Below are positions 21,592 to 35,100 of a stretch of DNA of 64,000 nucleotides, piece after piece (the stretch's first letter is position 1; each line of letters starts with the position of its first letter). This DNA comes from Clarireedia homoeocarpa (taxonomy: Eukaryota > Ascomycota > Leotiomycetes > Helotiales > Rutstroemiaceae), in the NCBI GenBank assembly GCA_001465935.1, contig LNKV01000009.1, positions 1-64,000 of the forward strand, written 5' to 3'. Both the position numbers and the translations under genes were made by a program. A model generated the notes under the pieces. That model searched no databases. It saw nothing but the letters and a program-made list of their open reading frames with translations, and was not told the DNA's origin.

Positions 21592-22734
21592 CTAAGTCCT
21601 TTCCTCTGACGACAATGAAGACAACGTCATTTCATGACAATCTCCCCGGATCACATGATCAAAGAGAGACTTTGATGGAGGATTGTCATACCCGATCCAA
21701 ACAGCCACTCCGCCGGCTCTCCGGGCAGCTTTACATAGCCTTGTAGCAATTTCGCGAGCCCCTGGTACTCGCAGCTTTGTTCCAACGATTAATACCAGGT
21801 CAGGACATATTGCAAGGTCTTGATGGATGATGTCGAAAATGTCATCATCCGAACAAGAGTTCCCATATAGAAGTACATCAGGTTTGAGCTTGCCAATAGG
21901 AAGTGACCGCCGTCTATTCGCGATCCGCATCTGGCTTCTGGAAATACATTGTTGACAGTCTGGTAAATCCGATCCGAGAAAGAGTTTAGGCTGAAATGGA
22001 TAAACCTTGTAGCATATCTCGCATCTCACCTGATCGATCTGACCATGAAGTCGTAAGGTCTTGGTGTTCAGATCAGGGGATTTCTGCTCTAAGCAGTCTA
22101 TGTTTTGTGTGATGTGCCGAAGAAGACGATTTTCGCTTGCTAGATGATCCATCATTTGATGGAATGGCGTTGGTTGACAGTGATCTGATTGTAGGGTTTC
22201 GAGCATGCTGGAGATGGTTGAATGAAAAGAAGCTGTTTCGCTCAAAGAGGAGTAGAGGGATCGGTGGAAGGTTTGTTTAGACTTTCGTATGTCCTCGAAG
22301 GTAGGAACTTCAAAAATTCAACGTGGTGAATAATAACGATGCAAAGATTAACTCACAGCCTGCTTTGGCTGATATACCGGCACCACTAACTACAACAATC
22401 TTCTTACTTGATCTCAAAAGTTGATTCACCTCGGAGAATTTGCTCAAGGTAGAACGAGCTGGTTCGAGAGGATCGTGATAGTTTGTTCGCCGCCTTTTTT
22501 GTGGCGATGCTTTAATCTTGGTCGTTGATTCCGTGCTATCGTCGATTATAATCGGATGCTCTGAATTAACATTAGAATAATTATAAATAATAACGCTGGC
22601 ATTCGCATACCTCGAGAACCATCTGAGGAGAATAGTCTCTTTCTTGAACTTCTGACCATATAATCAGATCTTAGTATTTTTGCGTGACGAGAACCTCTTT
22701 GCTCGGAGTCTGGGTTGGCCTTTGTGGACGACAT
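21592..22734 (-). CDS. Sirtuin, NAD-dependent protein deacylase of Hst3/Hst4-like type
   Basis: Three exons: 22734-22611, 22560-22357, 22307-21592, giving 347 aa. Introns of 50 and 49 nt have good GTATGC/GTGAGT donors and keep frame. Exon 2 ends in the NAD-binding loop (VVVSGAGISAKAG). Exon 3 carries PTPFH, the TQNID motif, the catalytic histidine (LRLHGQID), and a zinc ribbon with two CxxC pairs (CEIC...CQQC, 23 residues apart). It continues with KPDVLLYGN and VLIVGTKLRVPGA. The wording FPTFEDIRKS after the GAGIS loop, in place of the usual IPDFR, fits the Hst3/Hst4 branch, whose members deacetylate histone H3. A basic segment (SPQKRRRTNYH) in exon 2 may be a nuclear signal. It is short for that branch, lacking a C-terminal extension. 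All catalytic residues are present. Confidence 0.88.
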
Positions 22735-22998
22735 TTTGAAGTAAATGCAAAGATTTAAAAAAGAGAAAAGAGATGAAGATTGCTTGAAGTTTGAGAAGGG
22801 GAAGGCCATCTTCTTATACTTGATGTGATAGCACAGCCGCTAGATCGGAATAGGAGCCTCACTTAGCTGCAGAATTTCCGTGAGGTCTATTCGCTATACC
22901 AGCTGAAAGAGGGATTTGAGGCGATTGGTGTTGTTAAGATTCTTCACTACGTCGTAGTGTGATGAAGTATAATAAGCAAAATAACCGAGGCCATCAAG

Positions 22999-25529
22999 TC
23001 AAGGTCGAAGGCTGATACCATGTACGGTTTGCACATGATTCTTGAAATGCTGTAAGTGTTGGAGAACAAGCCCTTCGGATTGGCAAACAGGATGAGTACA
23101 GGAGATTCTCTGGGATTTTGGAACCTCTTTCAAATGGCTATCCACATGGTTCATCATTTTATGCGGGGTAGCGTAAGTCCGTGTCCGATACTTATATGTA
23201 CTTCGATCGTCTCCGATACAGATAATGCATTGGGTCTTTTTACAAACGAGGGGGAAAGGGTCTTCGTACAAAGACTGATCCTTGGGAGGCTTATCCTTAG
23301 GAGGCTTATCCTTGGGAGACTCGGAAGACACGGAAGACGCTCGACTTGAGCGGTTACTATGCGGAACTTCTTGTTCTTGTCGATGGGAGAGTGCAATCAT
23401 CAAGTCAATAGCACGGATCCGGCGGCTGACGATATCGCTTAGGCTGAGGTCTCTCGAGAGATCACAAAGCACCTCCTGGAGTCGAGTTCGTTCGGGAAGC
23501 TGGTGATGGACGATAGGTGCAACGTATTCATTTGTTGGGACCTTTTTGAGTTGCCTCTCTAATTCTTCATCATGGATACGATCGAAATAATCTCGCCGGA
23601 ACTCGATCTTAATAGCTCGATCGCGTTGTTTTTGTAACGAATCAATCTGCCGCCGGAGTTGTTCACATTCTTTGCGGATAGCAGGTGGAGCTCGACTATA
23701 AGATCCATATTGCCTTTTGTATTCCTCGCGTTCTCTTGTAAGTTCCATGATCTCTGGATCCGGAGGGAGAGCTTTCAAAACCTCTTCCGGCACATCGATC
23801 GGGGCACGCGGATCGCATGTGAGACTCATATGTGTAAAGGCACGGAGAAATCCGACGTTTGTTGGCTGGTCCAACACCGCATCTTGAACGATAAATCGAA
23901 CCTTTTCGTTGATGTAGGATCCGCAAAAGACTCCTGTCTGAGGATTATGCCTCATCACCTGATCACGTACAGCGGTTGAAGCTGCCCCTAGAAGAAGTTA
24001 GTAAGAATTCAAATATGTACAGGAATCTCGTACCGTCTACAGCATTCCCAGTGCCTCGACGGAAACAGTAGCTAGTGAGCTTCTGTGCAAATCCAGCAGC
24101 CCAGCCGAGACGGTCAAGATAGTAAGCAAAGGTCGAGTAACGGAGAGCTTTGTGTGCTGATGTTGACTGACCATCAAATGTCCATACCGCCTGCCGAAAG
24201 ATCGGTGTCTTGAGTTTCTCCGGTTTCCAGTGTACGAGAACTGCTTTGGTAGGGTCTTGCAAATTGCTGACAAAAAAAGGTTCGGCGTGAGTAAATCCAT
24301 CTACCTTGATAGCATTATCCCTGATAGCAATGGCCAAGACATGGCTAACAGGACAAAGAATTGGCAAAGTTTCTTCGTGAAAAAGGAAGGTCGTCCTACG
24401 AACATCATGTCAGCACGATCAAAATACTTCGACTCAAGAACGTACGGTTTGGGTTTCCTGTCGGCTCCTTTATGGTGAGCAAGAGTGATCTCCATTCCAA
24501 GGAGGTCGCGTTCTCCAGGGGTAGGATTTCGGACAATCCAAAGACGGATATCTTCATAACAAAGAGCTTTGTATTCCCGTGTAAGAACCTCCTCATCATC
24601 TTGATCATCGCAATCCGAGACCTTTGGATCGACCCAAGGTTCTGGATTCTCATATGTAGGATCATCATGTTTCGTCTCATCCAAGCCCTCATATTCCTCA
24701 TCCCAATTATCATCTTCGTATGTTTGATCGCGATCGATTGCACTTTTCACCTTTCCTGCATCAACAAGCTCGGCAGGTCGACAGCCAGTATAAATAAGGA
24801 GGAGCATGATTGTCGCAAGTGCCAAACGCTGATCTTCGGTTGGAAATATAGATGTGTCCCGGGCCCAGTGATGGGTAAGGAGGAGGATAAGGTCGTCCGC
24901 TCCCAGCACTGGCTTCGCTGTCTTTTCTCGTCTTAAAGTGAACTCCTTGGCCAAGATCGTGTCGAGATACTACAGTTGTGCGATCAGCAATCTATCTCGG
25001 GAAAATAGCAACAAAGTAAACTATCATACCTTGAAAACTTCTTTTGCATCATTCGTATCCATATGCCGTCCGTTGATTCGGTTGTAGAGCTGTTTGAACT
25101 GAAGTAGATACTGATGTACCGAACTGAATGTGCGCACCCTATAATTCTCACAGATATACCGGAGGAACATCATAGTAATCCCTTTGTTGCATTTTTGAAT
25201 AGCTGCCCGCCAGTATTGCTCGTTTCGGAATTCGCAGAACCTGATGTTACATGAGCTCTGCAAGGTGAAGATCAAGGAAGGCAATAGTTTTCTTACTTTT
25301 TCCATTTACGGCAAATACCAGTGATATTTTCCTTCGTAGCATCTGCATCTTTTGATGCAAGAGGGCCGTCTCCATTCAGCTTTTGAATGTTAATTTCGTA
25401 GTCCTGTAGCGTAAGCTTGGTTTTTTTGGGCCGTTGCTGAATATTACTACGTCGTAGAAGGAATTGCTGGAGATTAATGTTCTCGGGGGCATCGTTACAG
25501 AAGCGGCGCTTTTTCGAAGTATTAGCCAT
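22999..25529 (-). CDS. DUF3435 tyrosine recombinase-like protein (Starship-captain family) with C-terminal zinc-finger-like motif
   Basis: Five exons join cleanly: 25529-25297, 25240-25030, 24969-24446, 24395-24034, 23987-22999 (772 aa); introns are 56, 60, 50, 50 and... four in all, the last 46 nt, with GT...AG and CTGAC-type branch points. The core matches DUF3435: LLLIYTGCRPAELVD (first arginine), a charged linker, ADRKPKPTTFLF, LPILCPVSHVLAIA, HKALRYSTFAYYLDRLGW, YCFRRGTGNAV (second arginine) and SYINEKVRFIVQD (candidate catalytic tyrosine). The C-terminal third is coiled-coil-like, then a short basic/acidic repeat (SPKDKPPKDKPPKD) and a Cys/His-rich end resembling C2H2 fingers (CTHPVCQ...HFKNHVQTVH). 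DUF3435 tyrosine recombinases mobilise Starship elements, although family members also occur outside them. It is transcribed divergently from the PKS-NRPS. The reading frame is undamaged, unlike neighbouring transposon relics. Confidence 0.85.
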
Positions 25530-26185
25530 AATCAATAGTAGAAGGTTTGAAAGGGAGAGGAAAAAGGTAAATTGAAAAATATTCGAATATAAATGAAGAA
25601 AAAGAGGAATAGGAAGGCTATAGTTTAAATAACTTGAGTACAGCCATTTTTAGAATAGTGATGTTGGAAACAGGAAACAGGAAGGGATGGATAAGGGCTA
25701 TGAATTTTGATGGGGTAGAGTTCGCGCTGATGCATGTGAACGATGTCCTTAGCGCGTGCTGAGGCTGTGTAAAACAGCGACGAAACTCGCTGAATATAGT
25801 GTTTGAAACACCTCGAACTTGCTTTATTGTATAAATTTCTATTAATTAATTAAATTATAAATAATTAACTTACTTAAATATAATTCTAAAAATAACTTTA
25901 TTAAAGTTAAATAATAATCGAATAAAATATATCTTGAATTAAATAAAATTATTATCTAACTAAATAATATTAATATTATAGAGAGTATATATTTCATAGA
26001 GGCTATTATATAGATTTGAGCTTAGAAGCTATTTAAAGGTTGAAGGAGACTAAGAGAGTATCTTATATCAATATTCATCTTTTCAATACTGTCCCAAATG
26101 AAATATATTCACAGATAAGATCATTGAGATTTACGAATAAAGCTTGAAAACGAAAAAGGCACTCGTCTCCTCACTCATATATATC
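25530..26185. other. Divergent intergenic region between DUF3435 gene and PKS-NRPS
   Basis: 656 bp shared by two divergent genes. The middle (about 25830-26000) is sharply AT-rich with TTAATTAATT and TTAC-containing tracts and looks like mutated repeat or an element edge; both ends have normal composition. It presumably carries both promoters. No tRNA or ORF is seen. If the DUF3435 protein is a captain, an element terminus should be here. Confidence 0.45.
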
Positions 26186-29100
26186 ATGAGTTCTTCCCAT
26201 CCCATTGCTATCGTAGGCCGCAGTTTGCGGTTCCCTGGTGCATCGTCCGCCTCGGAACTCCACGATCTTCTGCGTCGCCCGCGGGACTTGCTTGAAGACT
26301 TTCCTCCCTTACGGATGAATAAAAATGCATATTATCACCCAAATGGGGACCATCATGCAACAACCAACGTGCGTCAGTCCTACTTTGTTGCGCAAGACCA
26401 CCGAGTCTTCGATGCACCCTTTTTCAATATCAGCCCAGTGGAGGCAGAGGCCATGGATCCGCAACAACGAATTCTTCTCGAAATGGTGTATGAAGCCCTG
26501 GAATCGGCTGGAATTACCATCAATGGCCTACAAGGATCGCGGACATCGGTCTTTGTTGGCGTCATGTCATCTGACTTTTCCACGATCCAACGGCGGGACG
26601 AAGACACTGTTCCGGCCCATGCCGTGACAGGTACTGCGAGCAGTATTCTCTCCAATCGCATTTCGTACTTTTTTGACTGGAAGGTATGCTTCATTTTTCT
26701 ACACTGCCATGTTTGCAATTGAAAAAGTTTACATAATATTCGCTAATCTGTTTATTGTCTAGGGAGCATCCATGACCATTGACACAGCTTGCTCATCCAG
26801 CTTGGTCGCGCTTCATCTAGCCGTGCAAAGCCTTCGTAATGGAGAGTCCGATATGGCTGTCGTCGCTGGGACAAACTTAATGCTCAGTTTTGAGCCATTT
26901 ATCGCGGAATCTACCATGCACATGCTGTCTCCGACCTCAAGGTCGAGGATGTGGGATGCGCAGGCGGATGGTTACGCCCGTGGCGAGGGCTTCGCCGTAG
27001 TAGTCCTCGGCTCATTGGATCGAGCTATACAGAATCACCATCCAATTCGAAGCATCATCCGGGAGAGCCTTGTCAACACGGACGGTCGAACGACCGGGCT
27101 CACCGTACCAAATGCCGCTGCACAAGCCGCACTCATTCGGGCGACCTACCAGCGGGCTGGGCTGGACTGCCAGCGTGAACAAGACCGTTGTCAGTATTTC
27201 GAAGCCCATGGCACTGGCACGCCGACCGGAGATCCTATTGAGGCCGAGGCAATTTCCACAGCATTTTTTCCGCTAGAAACATCGTCCGCAACATCGCTAT
27301 ATGTTGGCTCTATCAAAACGGTTGTAGGACACCTTGAAGGCTGTGCTGGCCTAGCTGGTCTGTTGAAGGCATCAATTGCAGTGGAAAAAGGGGTGATCCC
27401 CCCCAATCTGCACTTTCAAAACCTCAACCCGGCTATCGAACCATTTTATCAGCATCTGAAAATCCCCCTGACAGCGGAGCCATGGCCAGAGCTGGCTGCA
27501 GGGGCTCCACGACGGGCTAGTGTGAATAGCTTTGGATTTGGAGGCGCAAAGTAAGTCTCTAAGCAAGCATTATTGTTCACGGATATTCGAGTGACGTTTC
27601 ACGCTTACCTTTGCTCCAGTGCTCATGTCATTCTGGAAAGTTATGAACCAGCGAAGGAAGACCTTGACGCAAGACCATCGGTGCCCCAGGTACTGGGGCC
27701 TCTGGTGATCTCTGCACAGTCTTCTGCGGCCCTGATGAAGAGGATTCAATCGTTGAGTCGGTATCTCCAGAGTGAGCCCTCGGTGGATTTTGACAATCTC
27801 ACTACAATATTACAGCTGCATCGGACGGTGTTCACCGTCCGCGCCTCGTTTGTCGGTGCCACGGCTGAATGCCTTGCAGACTTCATGAATTCCTATGTGC
27901 AGCAGCAGACGGATGCAAAAACTCCAAGCCGAAGGGATCCCCATGGTCCTCCGCAAATTCTAGGAATTTTCACTGGACAAGGAGCCCAGTGGCCTCAAAT
28001 GGGGCGTGAGCTGGTTCTCGCGTCTCCAGTCTTTGCAGATTGCCTGTCCGAGCTACAGCGTTCACTGGATACTCTGCCTGATTCCCCTTCCTGGTCGTTG
28101 AGAGAGGAATTGTTGGCTGAGGATGCCTTGTCACGAGTTCACGACCCAGCCGTGGGACAACCTCTCTGTACAGCCATACAGATTGGCTTGGTGGACCTGC
28201 TTCGGTGGGCGGATTTAAAGTTCAGCAAAGTTGTCGGTCATTCGTCGGGCGAGATCGCTGCTGCATATGCCGGAGGATTCCTCTCTGCGGCAGATGCCAT
28301 TCGCGTCAGTTACTACCGAGGGCTACATGTAGAAAATGAATGCTCCAGCTCTGGCGCAATGGCTGCGGTGCAGATGACATACTCAGAAGCTCAGGAACTA
28401 TGTCAGTCTGGCTCCTTTGCTGGGCGAGTCGTGGTAGCAGCCAGTAATGCCCCCTCAAGTGTCACTTTATCGGGCGACGCGGACGCTATTCAAGAGATTA
28501 AAGAGCTTCTCGCTGGTACAACACCCATGAAGCAGCTTCATGTGAACCACGCATATCATTCCCACCATATGCATCGTGTAGCAGAGTCATACGCGAAATC
28601 TCTTCGCGCTTGTAAAATTGAGGTTCTTTCAGGGCGCCCTGATTGCCAATGGATCTCCAGTGTGAAACCGGGTATGACAATTCACACGGACGGAATGTTG
28701 CAGGTCTCATATTGGACTGAGAACCTGATAAAACCAGTTCTATTCTCCCAAGCGGTAACGGACGTGGTCTGCGATCCTTGCACTATAGACGCCATCCTTG
28801 AAGTTGGACCTCATCCAGCACTACAAGCCCCAGTTGCTCAGATCGTGCGTGAAAATGGAGGACGGGCAATTCACTATGGTGCTCTTCTCCAGCGCGGACA
28901 TGCTAGTACGGAAACGTTTGCTAAAGCTCTCGGAGAGCTCTGGGTGCATCTAGGCGCCGATGCCCGCATTGATTTTGAAGGTTTTTACAAAGCCTTCGCC
29001 AAGAAAATACCTTCTGCCCAGCAACGGGCCCGACTTCTCGATGCCTTGCCTGGTTATCCATGGGACCACCAACGGCTGTACTGGAAGGAGTCACGTATAT

Positions 29101-32100
29101 CTGCCAATCATCGCCTGCACAGTAATCCCCGTCATTGCCTTCTCGGTCATCGTCGACCGGATGACACAAAGCACGATATGCGCTGGCGAAATATCCTTCG
29201 CCTTAGTGAGGTCCCCTGGCTCCGTGGCCACTCATTTCAGGGTGAAGTCGTGTTTCCTGCCGCTGGCTACATTTCCATGGCCGTGGATGCGTGCCAAAGC
29301 CTAGTCCCAGATGGCTGTGGCATGACTATGGAGATCCGCGATCTGGAGATCTTGCATGCCCTGGTACTGCGCGACGACTTGGTGGGAATGGAAGTTCTCT
29401 TCAGTTTACAGGTGAACCCAGCACCTGACATCGGCACGTTGACAGCTATATTCGTCTGTACCTCCGGTCCCAGCAGACCTGACGCTGATTTCCGGGTCAA
29501 CGCGAGAGGTCAGGTTTGGATATCTATCAATAAAACACACCCAGTGTCAGATGCGGTCTTGCCTTTCCGCGCCCAGATGCTTCGCGCCATGCTCACCATG
29601 GACTCCAACCAGCTCTATAGGACACTAGGTGCACTGGGGCTTGAGTATTCAGGACTGTTCCGCGCGCTAGTCGACGTGCAACGGACGACCAGGATGTCGA
29701 CGGCGCGAGCCTCATGGTCATCCTCGGAGCTGGACAGTTCCATGCGAATTCATCCTGCTGTGCTCGACACCGGCTTTCAGGCCATTTTCGCCAGTGTCGG
29801 GTCTGTGATGGGCCTTCATCATCCCTACCTTCCCACCAGTATTGCGAAGACTCGAGTTGAGGTACCTCCCGTCGACTTCAGACTGGAAACAGATGTCGAA
29901 ATCATGATTGAGACCTATGTCACAGAGGTCACACGCCGGCCTTCTGATTGGATGCCCGTCATCGCGGCTGACTTGGATATTTTCAGTGAGAAGCAATATA
30001 GGGTGCAAGTTGAAGGACTGACCCTTACTCCAATGTCTGCCGTTGAACCCGCAAATGATAGAAAGATCTACTACCAGACGGTGTGGGAAGATGACATATC
30101 TAACTCACCACAGCTCTGGTCCATAGAAAACGGGCATGAAAGGAAAGGGTCGCTGGATGACACTGAGCTACCAGAGCTTCTCGAGCGTTTATCGCACATC
30201 TACCTCCGTGAGATCTTCGCGAGTGTTTCACCAGAGAAGATTCTTACCTTCGAGTGGTATCATCAGCGATTCTTTGAATATATGAAGGACCTCTTTACTT
30301 GTATTGATCAAGGTCGGCATCCCATCATCAAGCAGCAATGGACCCGTGATACGAAACAGTTGTTATTTGCTGAAATCTCTCGATTCCCAGAGACTATTGA
30401 CCTCATTTGCGCGAATACCGTAGCCAGACACATGCCTGACGTGCTGGCGGGGAAATTATCTATGCTAGAAGTGCTTGCGGAAAATGATAAGCTTACACGC
30501 CTCTACGATGAGGGATTGATGACCAGCCGCGTATACAGTTGCATCACTCAGATGGCTCGGCAGCTCTCACATCGATACCCACGTCTTCGGATTTTGGAAA
30601 TTGGGGCCGGAACCGGTGCGACTACGAGGCGGGTTCTAGAAGGCCTACAGGGTGCCTTCTCTACCTATGTATACAGTGATATATCCGCTGGTTTCTTTGA
30701 AAAAGCTAGGACTTACTTCATGCATTGGGCTGGCCAAATGGAGTTCCGCACGTTCGATATCGAGCAAGACCCTGATGAACAGGGTCTGCCCACTCATACG
30801 TATGATGTAGTGATTGCATCATCGGTGCTTCATGCCACACGTTTCGTGCGCAAGTCGTTGGCCCATACGCGGCGGTTGTTGAGACCAGGGGGCTACTTGC
30901 TCCTCATTGAGCCTACCAGCTGTTCTATACGCGTGGCCTATCTGATGGGTGGCCTCCCTGGCTGGTGGCTTGGTGGCGAGGACGGTCGAAGCTTGCATCC
31001 AGGACTCACTCCAATCCAGTGGGACCAGGCCATGAGGGATGTTGGATTCTCGGGAATCGACAACCTCTGCTCAGATACTGACGAACCTACCAAGCATATA
31101 TATTCTCTCATGGCTACCCAGGCGCTTGATGATAGAGTGATGATGCTCCGAGAGCCGTTGAGTGCGCTACACAGTCTTCCGAAGCCGACGCAGTTGTTAA
31201 TAATCGGCGGGCAGACCCTACACGTATGCCGCCTAGTATCCGAGTTATCAACTCTTCTTGCCCAGTGGCAGCGTTCCATTGTCGCTGTGGCCAGCCTGGA
31301 GGCATTGTCTTCGTCTATCGATGTTGTGCAGGGGGCTACAGTTCTATGTCTTGCAGATTTGGACCAGCCCATCTTCCAGTCAATTACAAATAGCATCTTC
31401 CACAGTCTACAGAAGCTTTTCAATCACGCAGGTAGGGTACTATGGGTGACCAAACACTGCCACACAAACTGTCCGTATTCAAACATGACGATTGGTCTTG
31501 TTCGTGTTCTGTACAATGAGATGGCCCACTTGGATGTACAGATGCTAGATCTCCAAAACTCACACTTGGACCATCAGTCACACGCACACGACATAGCTCA
31601 TGCCCTTATTCGCCTCTCCATGAAGGACAGCCTGGGGGATGATGTGCTCTGGTCCACCGAGCCTGAGCTAGCACTCCGGGATGGAACGTTGCGCATCCCA
31701 CGACTGCGACAGGATCAGGCGCTAAACGACCGCTTGAACGCGAACTGGAGACATATTCTCACCAAGATTCCCATGGAGGGTCAGATATTCCAGTTATCAC
31801 ATCAACATCGGCGGTGGTCTATAGACTTGCAGGATTCACCACCTGGACGGCCACAAAGCATTGAGGGCGGAGAGACCTTCACTATTCAGATGGACTTATC
31901 TTCACTGCACCCGGTCGAGATTTACCCTGGGATGTCACTACATGTTGGCATTGGGCTCGTTCAAGCTACCGGGGAAAAGGTTGTTGCGTTGACACGGTCG
32001 AATGCTTCCATCATCACGACCTGCAGAAACTGGACTTGGCCCTGTGAGGCCCCAGAGCATGAACAGGAGCAAAACCTCCAGTCAATCATAGCAGCTCTCC

Positions 32101-35100
32101 TTAGCCAGCGGATTCTATTGTCCATGGCCAAAGATAGTACCCTTCTCTTGATTCATTCTTCGACGTCTCAATTGATAGCACAGAAAGTCACTCATATGGC
32201 TCGATCTCGAGGCGTCCAAGTTTCTTGCATCACATCACAAGTATCCCTGCCTGAGAATAGCCAGGATTGCATTCAGATCCACCCCTATGCCACGATGCGT
32301 CAAGTAAGGACGATTCTTCCGCGCAATGTGACACGGGCCGTCTCATTGGCTGACACACGTCAGAATCGGGAGAACCAGCATATCTTGGCCTGTCTTCCGT
32401 CTTCCGTGGAAACTATAGAGTTGACCAGCTACTTCAGAGACCATTCCCAAGCCGACTTGGGATTGGATGCACCTACTGTTGAGTCTTTCGTGACCACGGT
32501 AATCCATGAGGCGCAAGCCTGCTCACACAGCAGCTCCACTAAAGAACTTTTCCCACTTTCATCACCCAGCAGCATTGCTATGAGGCCTGATGTACCACGT
32601 AGCAGTATTGTTGACTGGCGGAGTGAGGTCAGCTACCCAGTCACTGTCAGGCCCCTTTCCCCTGGTAACCTCTTATCAACCGATAAAACATATTTTCTGG
32701 TCGGCCTCACCGGCGAGCTTGGCAAATCATTAGCCCGATGGATGATCATTCATGGTGCTCGCTATGTGGTGCTGAGTAGCCGACGTGGCCTGGTAGACAC
32801 AGTCTGGCTGGAGGAGATGCATAATATGGGAGCACATGTCATCGTGTACGCGATGGATGTTACTGACTTTTCGTCGTTGAATTCAGTTTATGAAAAAATT
32901 CAACGAACTATGCCCCCTGTTGGAGGCATTGTAAACGGTGCCATGGTCTTAGCCGACGCACTCTTCACAGATATGACCTTCGAAGCCCTGGTCACGGCGC
33001 TGCGACCTAAAGTTGATGGATCGCGGCATTTGGACGCTCTGTTCCGTGGCCCTGGTCTGGACTTCTTCATCCTCTTATCCTCAGTCTCCGCTGTAACTGG
33101 GTTCCGTGGCCAATCAAACTACGCAGCGGCAAATATGTTCATGGCCGGCCTCGTCGCCCGACGTCGGTCCCAAGGACTGGTCGGCTCCGTGTTGGATTTG
33201 GGGATGCTTGTGGAGCTTGGATACGTCGCTCGCGCCGGAACTACCATGCAGGAATACCTGCAACATAAGTACTCTGTTCTACCAATCTATGAGCCCGACT
33301 TTCACCAGATGTTTGCGGAAGCCATCCTGGCCGGTCGTCCCAATTCCCCACACCCCCACGAGATCATCACTGGCATCCAGGCACTTCAAGTATTTCAAAT
33401 CCTCGATCGACCACCCTGGCTGGATAATCCACGCTTCTCACACCTGCTCCTGAGAGATACAAACGTCGGGTCTCAGATAACCTCCTCGCAAGGTATCCCA
33501 ATTGCCGATATGATGACCAAAGCGCAGAACCGTGATGAAGCAGTCTCTGCTTTGCAGGCTGGATTGGTGGCAAGATTATCCACTATATTACAAATTGACC
33601 CATCTGAAGTGAGCTTACAACTCCCGCTAGTAAACATTGGTGTCGATTCCCTAGTTGCTATTGATATACGATCATGGTTGATCCGACAGCTGAAATTGGA
33701 CATTCCTGCCTTGAGGATAGTCGGCGGAATCACCCTGATTGAGCTAGTGGACGAAGTGGTTACCAAGCTATTTGGGAAAGAAGGAGCTATGGATGAGAAC
33801 TCGCACAGCCCTAGTGAACAAGAAACGAGAGAAGGATCTGCTGATGCTCCCGAGGCGGACGGAACTGATGCTGGCGAAGGAAAGACAACTAATTCGCAAT
33901 CAAGTGATGCTCTTACCTTCATGTCCACTGGCAGATCTGACGAAACAGTTGTGACCGAGACACAGGCTAGTATCTTTATTCCCACTCTTGAGAGCTGTAT
34001 TGAAATGGCCAGATAAGCTAACTACTTCCTCTTACTCCTTATAGTCCCATGCGACGAATGATGCAAATATCATCGAAGAACCAATAGACGTCAATGACAG
34101 ATGGAAACTTCGCGACGTGGTTAGTCATCTACATGAGAAAGAGGACATTACTAACTCGGATTACAGAACTTTTTATCTAAAAAACAGGACAATCTGCATA
34201 ACATGATGCCACCCAGAACGGCATCTATCCCTTTTGACATTGGCCTCGTAGAACCATTATCGTACTCGCAGGCTCGACAGTGGTTTCTGATGACGTCCTC
34301 AGACATGCCGGCCCACTATAATGTGGTTCTCGCGTATGAAATCAATGGCGCGTTAAGCGTGTCTCAGTTTCAACAGGCTTTCCAGTCCGTCATTGCGCGC
34401 CACCAGGCCTTTCGTACATGCTTTTATATGGATGCCAGCACTGGCGAGGCAATGCAAGGCATCCTGAAAAAATCTCGCTGCACACTGAACTGCAGAACCT
34501 TGGCCAATGAGGACGAAGTCCAAGGAGAGTTTGACCGAATCAAGAACCATGTATTCAAATTGGAACAGGGAGAAGTGTTCCTGGCAACACTTCTGCAAAA
34601 GTCGCCGTCCCAGAGCATATTGATTTTTGGTTACAGTCATATTCTGATGGATGGGACCAGTGTATTTTTGTTCCTAGATGATCTCGATAAGGCGTACCGG
34701 AGAATACAGTGGGAAGGGGTTCCCACCCCATATACTGACTTTGCCATCAGCCAACGGTCCCTCGTGGAGAGCAAGCAAGTTCGTGAGGACTTTGAATACT
34801 GGAAGAATTTATTGTCCCCACTACCTCATGTGTTACCGCTGCTGGATATATGTCGTGTTCAATCCCGTCCAACAACATCGGCCGAGTATGGCACCCACAC
34901 GGTTCATGCAAGCATCCCAGGAATCGATGTGCTGGCTTTACGCAAGAAATGCCGAGATCTAGGCATAACTCCCTTTCACTTTTACCTTACTGTTCTGCAC
35001 GTCTTGCTGAGCAAGTTTCTCACCTCAATTGATGACTACTGCATTGGCATTGCGGATGCCAATCGAGTCGACGAAAGATGGATGCGGACGATAGGAAATT

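Noticed and set aside
23659..23979. 106-codon plus-strand open frame
   Set aside because: Antisense to the DUF3435 last exon.
33473..33985. 170-codon minus-strand open frame
   Set aside because: Antisense shadow of the PKS ACP region.
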